Assembly (NCBI RefSeq): GCF_900497805.2 | Contig: NW_020954590.1 | Coordinates: 90,194,706 to 90,258,705 of the forward strand | DNA length: 64,000 bases | Direction of reading: 5' to 3' | Source of the DNA: Vombatus ursinus | Lineage: Eukaryota > Chordata > Mammalia > Diprotodontia > Vombatidae | Shown here: piece by piece, positions 11,539 through 23,889 of the stretch | Numbering within the stretch: the first letter of the stretch is position 1 | Layout of the letters: every line of letters begins with the position of its first letter | Position numbers and translations under genes: made by a program | Notes under the pieces: model-generated | Databases searched by the model: none | What the model was told of the DNA's origin: nothing | What the model saw: the letters and a program-made list of their open reading frames with translations, nothing else

Positions 11539-11934
11539 TCCTAGGGTAACCATTTGTTCTTAAAGCATCTCTCCAATTTATTTTTAGTGAAATGGAGATA
11601 TTCTTTCATTTAACTCTAATGACTGTTTTAGATTTTCCCTTTTTTCTATCAAAGATGAAATATATCCCTTCAATTTAATACCACTTTTTGTTTGTACTGT
11701 TGAATTCAGCACTGTTCAATTCCATTGACTAAGCATGTAATATGCAGCAGTCATTAGAGATAGCATGGGGGCATGGATAGAAAGCCAGCCTCATTGTCTG
11801 CCTTTTGCCACCTTCTGGCTCTGTCAGTTAACCTCTCAATGCCCTAGGCTAACTATCAATTGCTGAGATGTCAAGCTATATTGTACATGGAGTTTGCTTA
11901 TCTGGGAATTCTGTCTACTAGTGAAATCATAGAT

Positions 11935-12050
11935 CCACCCCCTATCCCATGTCCTTGTGCACCAAGCATTGTGTTACGTGCTGGGAATGCAAAGATAAAA
12001 AGATAAAAGGGTCCCTGCAACCAATGAGTTTACAAATATTTATACATCAT
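11935..12050 (-). mobile_element. L2 LINE 3' tail, antisense
   Basis: 'GTGCACCAAGCATTGTGTTA' and 'GTGCTGGGAATGCAAAGATA', the reversed L2 tail. Confidence 0.65.
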
Positions 12051-12059
12051 TGCTGATTG

Positions 12060-14850
12060 GTCAAACTTGCAAATGGAACCATGCTGCTGTTTGGCTTATT
12101 CTGAATGAAGAATCTTCTGTCTCTATGATATTAGTATAACCTAGTAGTTTAGGAAGGTATCAGGTTGCTAAAATGCAAGGAATACCTTGGTTGTAATGAG
12201 CCAGGAATTTTCAGAGACTATCTTGTTTGAAATGTAAGGAGAAAAATATCAAAGAATGGGTGTCTGGCAGATGAAAAGCCCAGAAGAACTAAAGAAAATT
12301 AAGGTTTATCACTAAAGCTCAGCAATTTTAGAATTTAAAATTAGAGTTAGGTCTTCTGTAGATAATAGTGGACGCGGGCTTTGATTTTACTTTTGAGCTA
12401 GTGGTTACTGGTGAGCAGAGAGAAGCAGGAAAAGGATTCTTGTCATCTTCCTACCTATTATGTATCAATTTGGACTTCTTTCCCTCATTTGGTTTCTCTG
12501 TAGTAAATCTGTGACATTTCTAACTTTTCTTTTATATTAATTAGAGTGTGACCTTTACCATGTGCCTTCAGCAAAAACACAGTGAGAGAAAAACAGTATG
12601 GAGTAAATTACAGATGGGGGAGAAATAGTTCTGATCTCTTGTGAAAAAATAAAACACCTTGTAACATGGACTAGTATAATAATTCTGAAAAATATGTGAA
12701 ATCTTTTTTTTAAGCAAAAACTCCAGAAGCCCAAAAGCATACTAACATATGCACATCTAGGAAAATGGGTGTTCTGTGTAGCTGCAGCTCTCTTTATCGG
12801 TATGTGGCTTTGCATATCTTTCTCTGACCCATTTGTCTCTACCTAGCTTCCTTCCTGGCTTCTGTGGCTATGCTCAGATTGATACAACCCAGGCCATGAG
12901 TTGCTGAGGGTCTTTTGGCTGTTTCTCAAATAAGAAAAGTTATTGAAAGAGACAGAGAAATTCAAAGAAGGGACAGGAAAGGAATACCTGGGAAATAAAT
13001 GTTGAGACAGATGTTGGAACGAAGGAAGAAAAAAGGGAATAGATTTCCACTTGGAGGGGACACTAAATCAATTCTTCCAGAATTGTTTATTTTGTTTTTG
13101 CTGGGTAATGGAAAAATAGTACAAAGAAGAATTGGCTCTATGTTTGGCTCTATCAAAAAAATGGATCAAGTTACAGATTTTATGATTATGATGAAAACCT
13201 GTCCCATTGTAAATAAATGAACAACCCACTACTTCACTGATGTGGGTACTAATTTATGCAGACCTCAACCCCTCCATAATTTCAAAGATGGTCTTCAGAA
13301 GTAATTCTAGAAATAAAAGAATGCAAAATTTAAATAGAGCATTATTCTGCATCATTTCTAAAAATTATTACAATTTTATTTTGGGGAGGTGAGTAGGGTG
13401 AATAGGTGAGTAGGTAGTGCTTGTTAGGTTGATTTGGGAAATTTAAATGGTACTACTTTCAAAATATTAAAATTGGGAATAGATACAATGATTCTTTGGG
13501 TGAGACCTTGGAAATTAAAATAATTGTACTCTTAGTATTAGTTTATCTAATTCCTTAGTGTCATATCTATCTTCTTCTCTAACATATAGGTTTTCTTTTT
13601 TCATAAAATATACTTGAATAATCTTGTGATATTTAAGCAATTTTTCATGATTTTTTGCTCTCATCAACTATGTACAATTTTAAGCAAATAGAATTCAGCT
13701 CATGGGAAAATATAAGATTGGTTAGAAATGCTAACAAGTTTAAGGTCGCTTTTTTAAGTTGAGTAAAAAGGTTTCATGTTTTTAAGGAGGAAAATGAATG
13801 GGATATATTGCTGTGTAATTAAGCTAGGACATGGCTTATTTTGACTAATTCTACCATTCACTGTATTTCATGACTCCATTTATTGTTTCATTACTTTAAA
13901 TTTTAATTACTTTAATTCGTTGCTCAAGGTATTGATCCAACAGCATACAAGAATTAAAATGATTGTGCTTTTAAAATTCTTTATAAATAGTCCAACTTTT
14001 CTTTCTCTTTTACTTTTTGCATGAGTTCTGGCTTGTCTGTTATATGGTTGATTTGCAATGTAAACTTGGCATGTAATTCACCCATGTTATAGCAAGACCT
14101 CATGGAAGCTTCTAAAGTACATGTTTTTGCTATGTACATATGGGAAAATAGACAATAAACTTTAAGTTTAAAATTAAATAAAACATGAAAATGGCTATAG
14201 GCATTTAGACAATGTCAGAGAAGTCTTTCTCTTCTTTCAGAGTTCAGTATGCCTAAATTCAAGCAGTAATTTGAATTATTTGAATAATCCATTGCATTTT
14301 TCAAATAGAGGAATTGGTGTTTTCATATAGCATTTTGTTTATTTATCATCATTTAGATCAGAAATTCTTAAAGATAAGAAATTCAATGGATAGATTTTAG
14401 GAGATGAATAAACTTGGAAGGGAAAACATGCATCTTTGTTTTCACTAACCTTTAACTTACATTTAGCATGATGAAACTGAGACTATGAATCAAATATTCT
14501 GGATTTCTACCAATAATCTCTGCATATAAGAGTAGTGAGTATTGTATTTTGTAGACCTCCAGGATTTTTTGGATTAATTTCTTTTGAGTTCCTTGAAAGG
14601 AAAGGGAATATTGATGGAAAATTAAATTTTTACCTGTCACTTGCTTCTAGGCCCTTCGTCTAAACTAGAATATAGAGTGACATTCTTCAGGAATGCAAAA
14701 TAATGCAAATGTTCAGTCATGTCAAAAAATCCCCATAAAATTAGTTCTCAAAATTGTTATTTTTGTCAAAAATCCATCCACATTTTTGTGTAGCAAACAG
14801 CCATTTGAAAATATCTAGATTTATAAAATTTAACTTTAAAATGTTTTTGA
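12060..14850. other. Intron 1 sequence without recognised features
   Basis: About 2.8 kb, AT-rich, in which I recognise no repeat family, coding exon or RNA gene. Open frames here are short and lack codon structure. Confidence 0.5.
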
Positions 14851-14853
14851 ATA

Positions 14854-14907
14854 TGTAGGATGTCCCAAAAGAGCTTTTTAAACTCTAAGCTTTTGTGACA
14901 TGCTGTA
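14854..14907. mobile_element. Tiny mariner/Tc1-type miniature element
   Basis: Ends TGTAGGATGTCCCAAAAG and CTTTTGTGACATGCTGTA are imperfect inverted repeats (about 13 of 18 positions) of the type ending mariner elements. They sit 18 bp apart between flanking TA steps. It lies about 70 bp upstream of the first PREX2 exon in the window. Confidence 0.5.
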
Positions 14908-14976
14908 TTAGGCATCCTATAGACCCATCACATTACTTGATACTGCCATCATAATGTGTCTTCTTTTTTCTGTTAG

Positions 14977-15048
14977 GCCTTTTTGCACCGAATGATCCAG
15001 TGTGCAGCATCAAAAGTTGATAAAAATGTTACAGAAGAAACCGTAAAG
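14977..15048 (+). CDS. PREX2: PREX2 coding exon (probably exon 2), DH domain
   Basis: A 72-bp exon encoding AFLHRMIQCAASKVDKNVTE plus ETVK (24 codons), phase 0 at both ends. It is preceded by TTTTTTCTGTTAG and followed by GTAAAT. The protein matches P-Rex2 residues about 48-71 in the first third of the DH (Rho GEF) domain; from memory, human has N where this copy has I after M. P-Rex2 is a cytosolic guanine nucleotide exchange factor that activates Rac. It is recruited by PIP3 and G-beta-gamma and also inhibits PTEN. Exon 1, with the start codon, is not in the window: no GC-rich first exon was found in the 15 kb upstream. Confidence 0.95.
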
Positions 15049-15057
15049 GTAAATTAA

Positions 15058-16085
<1,028 letters not shown>

Positions 16086-16287
16086 AATGTTGTATAGATC
16101 ATTACTTAAAGTGCATGGTCATTACAGTTTGCTATTTTACTGGTTTCTTTGAAGGAATTGCCATCATTTCTAAATGAACAAATTACATAATGTTGTGCAG
16201 ATAATTAAAGTGTATGGTTATGACGGTTTGTAATTTTATTGTTTTCTTTGAAGGGATTGTCACCATTTCTAAATGAACAAATTACAT
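16086..16287. repeat. Tandem duplication of a ~100-bp unit
   Basis: Two head-to-tail units, 16086-16188 (103 bp) and 16189-16287 (99 bp). Both start AATGTTGT and end in ACCATTTCTAAATGAACAAA-type sequence plus TTACAT. They differ at scattered bases and by a short gap. No transposon features are visible, so this is a local duplication of intron sequence. Confidence 0.9.
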
Positions 16288-16735
16288 AGCTTCTGTGTGC
16301 TGTTGTTACCATTTTTTAACAAAGCACTTTTCTAGGGAAGATAATATGGAAAGTAAAGAGAATCATCACAATCCTTTTGTTTCCTTCAGTGTATTAGAAA
16401 GAGTTGGTTTCTTGGGAGGAGGAGGGGCTTTCTTTGCTGAAACCTCTGTCTATTACATGAACCTAGACTTTTATAGCTCAGGGTACCCCAAAGCAAAAAC
16501 TTACCTTGTGGCACACGAGCAGTTTGGGCAATTAGGGGAATCACAAAGGAGTAGCAAGGATGGAAGCCACTGGATTTGGCTGTGTTGCCTCTTCCTAGTA
16601 TGTTTTTCCCCAGAGCTGGACGACTCTCAGGTAATGGTTCTGTTCCTGTGTCTGGGGGAACATGTTCCCCATTCTTCCAATAAAAGAGTGCAGAGTAGGG
16701 AGTCAATCACATTTTGCTACAGATGAAATATTAGT
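16288..16735. other. Less AT-rich intron segment, possibly an old LTR
   Basis: A GC-richer island within AT-rich intron. A 143-codon open frame on the + strand and a 106-codon one on the - strand overlap here, neither with a recognisable domain. TATAAA-like elements occur on both strands. It may be a diverged LTR or other mobile fragment. I cannot assign it and do not call a gene. Confidence 0.3.
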
Positions 16736-16894
16736 ACTGTATAATCTGAATCTGAAAATATATTCCTAGCATCTTTATTTTGCTGCAGACTTCCTTTCTG
16801 CTGTTCCTATTTATTGTTTTAAAGGATCATTTTTTTTCCTTTGGTAGATGCTTGATATACTTTGGGAAATAGTTTAAAGTTATATCATTTTTAA

Positions 16895-17030
16895 AAATCA
16901 ACCCATAGGCATTCAACTCACACTGCATGCAATGTACTGTGCTGTATGCTATGAGGGATTAAAAAAAAGACATGATGTAAGACATAATTCCAGTTCTCAA
17001 AGAGTTCATTTTTTTATAATCTAGTTTTAT
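16895..17030 (-). mobile_element. L2 LINE 3' tail, antisense
   Basis: 'TGCAATGTACTGTGCTGTAT' followed by 'CAGTTCTCAAAGAGTTCATT' is the reversed L2 tail pattern. Confidence 0.5.
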
Positions 17031-17304
17031 TATGCTTTTGGATTAGGGATGATCTCTAAGTTTTAAATTTGCCTTGATTCGTCATCTGTATTTCACTTCA
17101 TCTTATATTATCATATCTATAGAGAGTTAAATGAATATTGCAATTTTATGAAAAAGTAGAAATTTATCATAAGGTTAAAACTGGCTGTTGTAATTAATTC
17201 TGAACCTGTACTGAATAAAGTAATTTGTGGAGCATAGATGGACAAACAGTATAAGAATGCTTTTCTGGAAAATAAGAATTTTCAATTTTTTTCAGTACGA
17301 TGAC

Positions 17305-17410
17305 ACAATAATCATAATCCATCATTTATATACCACTTTAAAATTTGCAAAATGCTTTATATATGTTATTTAATCCTTATAACAACTCTATTTATAATGT
17401 TGTTCCCCCA
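17305..17410 (-). mobile_element. MIR/THER1 fragment, antisense
   Basis: 'TTGCAAAATGCTTTATATAT' and 'CTTATAACAACTCTATTTAT' are reversed MIR core and 3' end. Confidence 0.6.
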
Positions 17411-17799
17411 ATTTGCAATATTGAAAATGATTTATCATTATATATCATCAATGATACGGAAAGTTTTTTGTTTCTACTGGAAATCAAATATATAAACATT
17501 TACTTTGAAAATAATAAAAGTATTTATCACATCTTGAGTTTAGAATTGTGTTAACTTAGTATACAAGTGAACTTTAGGGCAATTTTTTTAAAAGCAAAAC
17601 AATCACATCCCAGCCCACATGTGAATTCTAAGAAGGTACTAGCAAAGTCCCAAGGAGACCTGAGAAACGATATCAAATAAATTCATTTCTTATCTCAAGA
17701 AAGGTGTGAATCAGATGTTTTTTAAAGAGAAGTCAGTTTATTATAAAATCTGGTATTTGGTAAACATCTGAATGTAAATTAGGGAAGGTAATTAGTAAT

Positions 17800-18325
17800 C
17801 TTAAAGAGTCTGTCCTATCTGACATCACCTTACCTTTCCTTTCCATCCTTGTCTCATTATTATTACATCTATAGGCAGTCTCTGCTCCAGTGACATTGAA
17901 CAACTCTTTGCCCCTTCTTGAATATTCCCTGAGTCCTTTTATCTTCATGCCTTCTTTCTTATTCTATTCTCTCTACTGAGAATATTCTTCTGCCGTATCT
18001 GCTTGGTGAATTCCTACCCTTCCTTTAAAGTCCATTTCAAATACTACCTCCTTCAGAAATTCTCCCCTTTTCCCTTGGTTATTAATGAGCTTGCCTCTCT
18101 GACATCCCTTCACATTTTGTTTTTCAATTCTCAAATGCATTTATTATGTAACGTTATCTGTTATAATTTTTTTGTGTTTCTTTATCTCACTTATAGATTA
18201 TAAACTCTACAAATTCAAGTACCCTTCTGATTTAAGCATCTTAACTAATTTTTTTCTTTCCCCAGAAAACAGGATTCTTTGCATATAGTAGATACTTAAT
18301 AGAAATTGTTGAATAAATGAATTAA
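17800..18325 (+). mobile_element. L2 LINE 3' end
   Basis: Sense L2 3' UTR: a 'CCTTTAAAGTCCATTTCAAA' region, a CTTCAGAAATTCTCCCC region, and the tail GATACTTAATAGAAATTGTT. It ends about 150 bp before the next PREX2 exon. Confidence 0.75.
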
Positions 18326-18466
18326 TATAAATGATTCAATGATTAGAATGGGCACTTTTTCTCCTGTGTATGTTGTCTTATGTATACATGTATATCTGTG
18401 TACACACATATCTTTTATATGCACATTAAAATAGGAAATAATATACTAACCATAATTTCTCCTTAA

Positions 18467-18598
<132 letters not shown>

Positions 18599-19119
18599 TA
18601 GTCTGTGATCTTTTGATAAGCTTACTGAAAACCAGGATAAATCAATACTGAAATGTAGAAACTGGTTTTAGTAGAGTGGATCTTGCACCATACTCCTAAG
18701 AAGTTACTGTCTTTAAAAAAATTTTCAGAAGGGTTGATTAAGATAAGCATGTGATCTGGAGAATGCTGACCATGCCCCCTCCTGGCTGATTCTCATTTGG
18801 TTCTAAAAGACAAAACAGATTCCTAGAGGAAGAAAGAACCCTGTATATCAAAACTTATCATTTTTCAGTTTCTAGTTTCTTAGGGTTTAATATAATTTTT
18901 GAGTCCAGGAAGGAAAAGCCAAGTAAATGGTGGGTGTGGTAAAAAAGAAATAGGAAGATTGGCCTTCCTCCTTGGATCAGGAATATCAGAGTCAAAAAAA
19001 TGCCTAAGTTGAGATAACTTTTGGATATTACTGGCAAAACAGAAAAGACTGCTTACTGCACAATGTATACTGCCAACTTAAGCTTTCTTTGCTCTGTATC
19101 ATATTAACTTCATGCATTT

Positions 19120-19425
19120 TCAATGCCTGGAATTCTCTCTGTCTCCTATCTCTGCCTCCTGATTTCCCCAGCTTCTACCAAGTCACAGTTAAAAAAACTA
19201 CCTCCTGTAACGTACTTTTCCTGGCCCCCCCTTAATGTTGGTGGCTTCCCTCTGAGATAATTCTCAATTTATTCTCTATTCTCTTTATTAAACTTAGTTA
19301 TTTGCATGTTGTGAGCTGCTTGAGGGCAGGGACTGGAGTGTGTGTGTGTGTGTGTATCTCCAGCACTTAAAACAGTGACTAGCACATAATGGGTGCTTAA
19401 CAAATGTCTGTTGACTTGTTGACTT
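19120..19425 (+). mobile_element. L2 LINE 3' end with internal (TG)n
   Basis: 'AATGCCTGGAATTCTCTCTG', then GAGGGCAGGGACTGGAG, a TG run (19339-19354), and the tail CATAATGGGTGCTTAACAAA. Sense L2. Confidence 0.8.
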
Positions 19426-19689
19426 TGAGAACATTGGTAGACTTGGAATGAAGCAGTTCTTCAGAAAGTGTGGTTGATTAGTCAGTGATGCTTACTGAAA
19501 TTTTGAGGCTTCGTTCACAATGATTTGATTAACCAACTGAGAAATGAGACTGTGTAATAAATTTTCTGTTATCAGTAGGGCTGGACTAGGTTTCAGACCA
19601 AGTTTAATTATTATCATTTAATTGTATTTAGATATTTTACTGAAAGGTGGCAGTTTTAGATTGTCTTGCAGTAAGGCAAATAGAAAGCA

Positions 19690-20030
19690 GTGGCCTAGAA
19701 TTTAGGAAGCTAGAGTTCTATGTACAATTCTGTCATGAGCTAGCAGTATGACCTTAAGCAAGCCACTCATCTCTGTAATTCAGTGCCCTCATCAGTAAAA
19801 TTGGGATAATAATGTCTACCATCTTAAGAAGACAGTGTGATGTAGTGAATAGAAATGAATAGAGAGCTGGCCTCAGAGCCAGGCTGAAAGAATTAGGTTC
19901 AAGTTCTGCTTCTTACACATATTAGCTATGATTCAGAGCAAGTCACCCAGCCCCCATGTCTCCACAATCAGCAGAATAATTGCTGATGTGCTGGTGGAGG
20001 GAAATTCTATTCCAGGAGTTCCTTATGCCA
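19690..20030 (+). mobile_element. Two adjacent MIR-type SINE remnants
   Basis: First unit 19690-19830 ('CCTTAAGCAAGCCACTCATC', then 'AAATTGGGATAATAATGTCT'). Second unit 19835-20030 ('GAGCTGGCCTCAGAGCCAGG', then 'GAGCAAGTCACCCAGCCCCC'). Both sense and diverged. Confidence 0.65.
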
Positions 20031-20031
20031 A

Positions 20032-20205
20032 AGGTGTCAGACTCACCCTGTGGGGCCCAAAAAAAAAAAACTCATAACTGACTGCAGAGTGAAGCCCAAA
20101 CCAGATTAAAATAATTTCGAGAAATGTTTAAGAAATAAATAAAAATACAACACAATATAGATAAGGCAAATTTGTGGTTTTCTAAGTCAGTATACACCCT
20201 ACAGG
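20032..20205. mobile_element. Non-autonomous hAT-like remnant
   Basis: 'AAGGTGTCAGACTCACCCTG' at one end resembles the CAGGGGTGTCAAACTC ends of hAT elements. The body 'TTTGTGGTTTTCTAAGTCAG' is also typical. The second end is not clear. Confidence 0.45.
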
Positions 20206-20211
20206 GTGTGT

Positions 20212-20480
20212 GTGACAGCTAGGTGGTGCAGTGGAGAGAATGCTAGACTGAAAGTCAGAAAGAAGACAGGTTTGAGTCCTGCCTGAGACTGATCATAGCT
20301 GTGTGACCTTTCACAAGTCACTTAAGACCTCAGTTTCAGTGTCCACATCTATAGAATAGAGATAATAGTACCAACTTCAGTGAATTCTTGGAAGAATCCA
20401 ATGAGATAACATATGTAAGGTATTTTGTAAACCTTGAAGTACTATATAAATAGTAGCTCTGCTAGTTATTACAATCCCCC
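20212..20480 (+). mobile_element. THER1/MIR SINE with tRNA-type head
   Basis: The head GACAGCTAGGTGGTGCAGTG is joined to a CORE/MIR body (CACTTAAGACCTCAGTTTCA) and the 3' end 'CTATATAAATAGTAGCTCTG'. Confidence 0.8.
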
Positions 20481-20519
20481 ACCCCCAATGAATTAGTTGT
20501 TGCTTTTCTTTAAATGAAG

Positions 20520-20522
<3 letters not shown>

Positions 20523-20557
<35 letters not shown>

Positions 20558-20558
20558 T
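20523..20558. repeat. (TG)n microsatellite
   Basis: Uninterrupted TG dinucleotide run. Confidence 0.97.
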
Positions 20559-20567
20559 TAAAATCAA

Positions 20568-20828
20568 TTGTTGTTTTTCAGTCACTTTTCAGTCTTGCCT
20601 GAGTCTTCATGACCTCATTTGGGGTTTTCTTGGCAGAGATCCAGGAGTGGTTTGCCATTTCCTTCTCCAGCTTATTTTGCACATGAGGAAATTGAAACTA
20701 ACAGACTTAAGTGACTTACCCAGTGTCACTCAGCTAGTAAGAGTCTGAGATTGGATTTGAACTCATTAAGATAAGTCTTCCTGACTCCAGGCTCAGCACT
20801 CTATCCACTGTGCCAACTAGCTGCCTCT
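20568..20828 (-). mobile_element. tRNA-derived SINE with RTE/BovB-like tail
   Basis: Reverse orientation: RTE-like tail (TTTGGGGTTTTCTTGGCAGA), a middle ('GACTTAAGTGACTTACCCAG') and a tRNA-like head (CCACTGTGCCAACTAGCTGCC). The shared tail implies mobilisation by an RTE-clade LINE. Confidence 0.85.
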
Positions 20829-20854
20829 GTTTAAAGTTAATAACTCCAGCTAAA

Positions 20855-21472
20855 ATTTTTTTTAAAAACTAATTTATTTATTTTTAGTTTTCAACATTCA
20901 CTTCCGTAAGATTTTGAGTTTTAAATTTCCTCCCCCATCATCTCCTCCCCCCTCCCCAAAAGGACGTGCAATCTGATATAGGTTCTACTTAAGCATTCAC
21001 ATGAAACATATTTTCACATTAGTCATGATGTAAAGAAGAATTAGAACTAATGGGAGGAACCACGAGAAAGAAGAAACAAAACAAAACAACAAAAGAAAAG
21101 GAGAGCAAGTAGTATGCTTGCATCTGCATTCAGATTCCAAAGTTCTTTCTCTGAATATGGATAACATTTTCCATTGTGAGTCTTTTGGAGTTGTCTTAGA
21201 TCCTTGCATTACTGAAAAGAGCTAAGTCTATCAAAGTTAGTCATTGCACAATGTGGTTGTTTCTGGGTACAGTATTCTCCTGGTTCTGCTCATTTCACTC
21301 AGCATCAGTTCATATAAGTCTTTCTAGGTTTTTCTAAAGTCTGCTTGCTCATCATTTCTTAAAGCACAATAATATTCCATTACATTCATATACCACAACT
21401 CGTACAGCCATTCCTCAATTGGTGGACATCCTCTCAATTTCCATTTTTTTTTTTTGCCACCACAAATAGTCC
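20855..21472 (-). mobile_element. L1 LINE 3' UTR, antisense
   Basis: Landmarks in reverse: AATCTGATATAGGTTCTACT, 'CAGCATCAGTTCATATAAGT', TAAAGCACAATAATATTCCA, 'CAGCCATTCCTCAATTGGTG' and GCCACCACAAATAG. This is the standard marsupial L1 3' region. Confidence 0.9.
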
Positions 21473-21559
21473 AGCTAAACCTTTTATTTATTTTCTTCTT
21501 TCATGGCTACCATGATCCAAATTTACACAAGCTGAGGTTGATAGAAACTTTCCTAACTC

Positions 21560-21901
21560 AAATTTGTGACTCCAAGGATTATAATATTTCTAAGACACAG
21601 ATATGAACATGTCATCATGTATCCTACTTATGTATCTTTGGTGGTTCTCTGTTACCACTATGATACCCCTAGCATCCACTCTATGGCTCCCACCTCCAAA
21701 TTTACTGCACATCATTCCCCTTCCTACCCTATATGTCCAACCAAACTGGCCCACTTGCTATTTCATGAACTTGACCTTTCGTCTCCTGCAATGAACTCAC
21801 ATCAAATCCCTTGCTTCTTTTAAGGCTTAACTCAGTGCCACCTCTTAAGGAGAGGTTTTCCTTATATCCCCAGGCCCTAATTCTCATTAAATTACTTTGT
21901 G

Positions 21902-21954
<53 letters not shown>

Positions 21955-22165
21955 TTTATTCTTTCAGTAGAATGTTAGCTCCTTCAGAGTAGAGGCTAAA
22001 CCTTTTTTGAATATAATCACATATGTGTGAACATGTTTTATTTGTTCATAAAATGTAAGCTTTTTGAAGGTATGGGCTCCTTCTTTTTGCACTTGAATCC
22101 TCAGAACCTAGTATAGTACCTTGCACATTCTAGATGCTTAGCAAAGTTGAATTCTAAAGCTGTGT
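21560..22165 (+). mobile_element. L2 LINE 3' end with internal (AC)n
   Basis: Sense L2 3' UTR ('AAGGCTTAACTCAGTGCCAC', then TTAGCTCCTTCAGAGTAGAG and TAGATGCTTAGCAAA). It is interrupted by an AC run at 21905-21953. Confidence 0.75.
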
Positions 22166-22249
22166 GCATAGAACTCAATTTTGTGCATGACTAGTGAATA
22201 AGATATTTGAATTTCAGTATAGGTTTAGACAGGAAATATTTGTTATACT

Positions 22250-22350
22250 AATTGTTTCATTTCTTTGGATCTCAGTTTCCCTATCTTTAAAGGCTCAGAG
22301 TAGAATTGAATAACCTCTAAGGTCCTTTCTTAACAAATTTTGTGATTAAA
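22250..22350 (+). mobile_element. SINE 3' fragment (MIR-like)
   Basis: 'GATCTCAGTTTCCCTATCTT' and 'ATAACCTCTAAGGTCCTTTC' are typical marsupial MIR-like SINE 3' blocks. Confidence 0.65.
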
Positions 22351-22583
22351 AAAAAATCAACAGATTCAGAATGTTTATGGATGTGAGCAACATCTTATCT
22401 CAAGTAAATGATATAAAGGACACAACTCTCTTTTCAAAAATTGTGATTGAATGTGTTCTTTATAAAGAAAAAAGCCACATTTCATCATGTGTTTTCACAA
22501 GTTTTCCAGAGAATTTTATAGCAGTGGAGAGTTTCATAGCTTTGAGATTTGGTAATTCAACTAATTACTTATTCTTACCTTAG

Positions 22584-22706
<123 letters not shown>

Positions 22707-22904
22707 TAGATCATTTCTTTAGCTAATCTATGATCATATTTTAATTTTACTCAACAGAAGCAGTTTTGCTCAGCCAACCAAGGGACTGCCATAATTGATG
22801 CAAAAAGGGTGCGCATTTAAGCACTAAACCCATAAATTCCAACAATTAATGAGTATAGCATTTTAGTCCCATACAGAGGAAGGAATCATCTTTGAATATA
22901 GACA

Positions 22905-23162
22905 TACCTTACTGAATGGGTGTTACCTCAGATAAACTGAGACCTAGGAAAGACCTTAGCTTAAAAAGGCCAAGGTCTCCACTGCATCCAAGGCCATTGC
23001 CAGTCATCCTGACCTAAGTCTAGCTGCTGGACTCCAAAATTCTGAAGGAGAGAGTGAGGCTGATGACTTTGTACAGCTCTGCCTCATTTAAATCCAATTC
23101 ACTTGCAAGTCAAGACTTCACCCTCCTGATGTCATTGGTTCTCTTTGAGAATTAAGGATGAA
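22905..23162 (+). mobile_element. SINE-like repeat ending in a LINE-type tail
   Basis: Blocks 'AAAAAGGCCAAGGTCTCCAC', 'GAGTGAGGCTGATGACTTTG' and the end CCTGATGTCATTGG...GAATTAAGGATGAACA. The last 60 bp are the reverse complement of the starts of the elements at 25125 and 50610. Family name not assigned. Confidence 0.6.
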
Positions 23163-23765
23163 CAGCAACCTTGGAGATATTTTGGGTTTCTTTCCAGGCC
23201 ACCACAGTAAAGTGAATATTGCATTAAAAGGAGCCACATGAAATTTTTGGTTTCCCAGTGCACATAAAAGCTGTGTTTACACTATACTGTAGTCTATTAA
23301 GTGTTTAATAGTATTATGTCTAAAAATGTCCATAATTAAAATATTTTATTGCTAAAATATTTAATTAAAATATTTTATTGCTAAAAAAAAATGCTAACCA
23401 TCATTTGACCCTTCAGCAAGTTGTGATCTTTTTGCTGGTGGAGCATCTTGCCTCAAAGTTGATGGCTGCTGACTGATGGTGGTTGCTGAAGGTTGGAGTG
23501 ATAGTGGAATTTCTTATAATAAGACAACAATGAAGGTTGTCACATTGATTGATTCTTCCTTTCTCTTGAACATTTAGAGGCCATTGTAGGGTTATTAACT
23601 GGCCTAATATCAATATTGTTGTGTCTCAGGAAATAAGGAGGCCTTAGGAGAGGGAGAGACATGGGGGAGTAGCCAATTGGTGGAGCAGTCAGAATACACA
23701 CATTTATTGATTGTTTGCCATCCTTATATGGCCAAGGTTTGTGGTGCCCTGAAACAATTATTTTT
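23163..23765 (-). mobile_element. Tigger1-type DNA transposon, internally deleted
   Basis: Matches Tigger1 at both ends from memory: ACCTTGGAGATATT...TGGTTTCCCAGTGCAC... ...GTAGTCTATTAAGTG... at the left and GAGGCCATTGTAGGGTTATT... ...GGTGGAGCAGTCAGAA at the right. On the - strand the transposase start codon (23582-23584) and about ten codons (MASKCSRERK) survive, then nearly the whole transposase is missing. The junction lies at GATTCTTCCTTTCTC (23551-23565). The right terminal inverted repeat is not preserved. Confidence 0.85.
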
Positions 23766-23889
23766 TTTGAGAAAGTTTTTTTTTTGCTACAGTTTGACTA
23801 GGTACCAGGAAAATTACCTTTGTATTCCCAGTAGAATTGCTTTCCTGTATGAATTAGGTATTTAATAAATGCTTGTTTAATTGGATTGA

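Noticed and set aside
1-14976. PREX2 exon 1 or a promoter within the left 15 kb
   Set aside because: No GC-rich block and no coding match to the N-terminus (a LRVCVLSELQKTERDYV type reading) was found; the upstream boundary of the first visible exon is a normal acceptor.
16295-16726. 143-codon open frame on the + strand as a gene
   Set aside because: Composition and overlap with a - strand frame suggest a mobile or unique noncoding block; no homology recognised.
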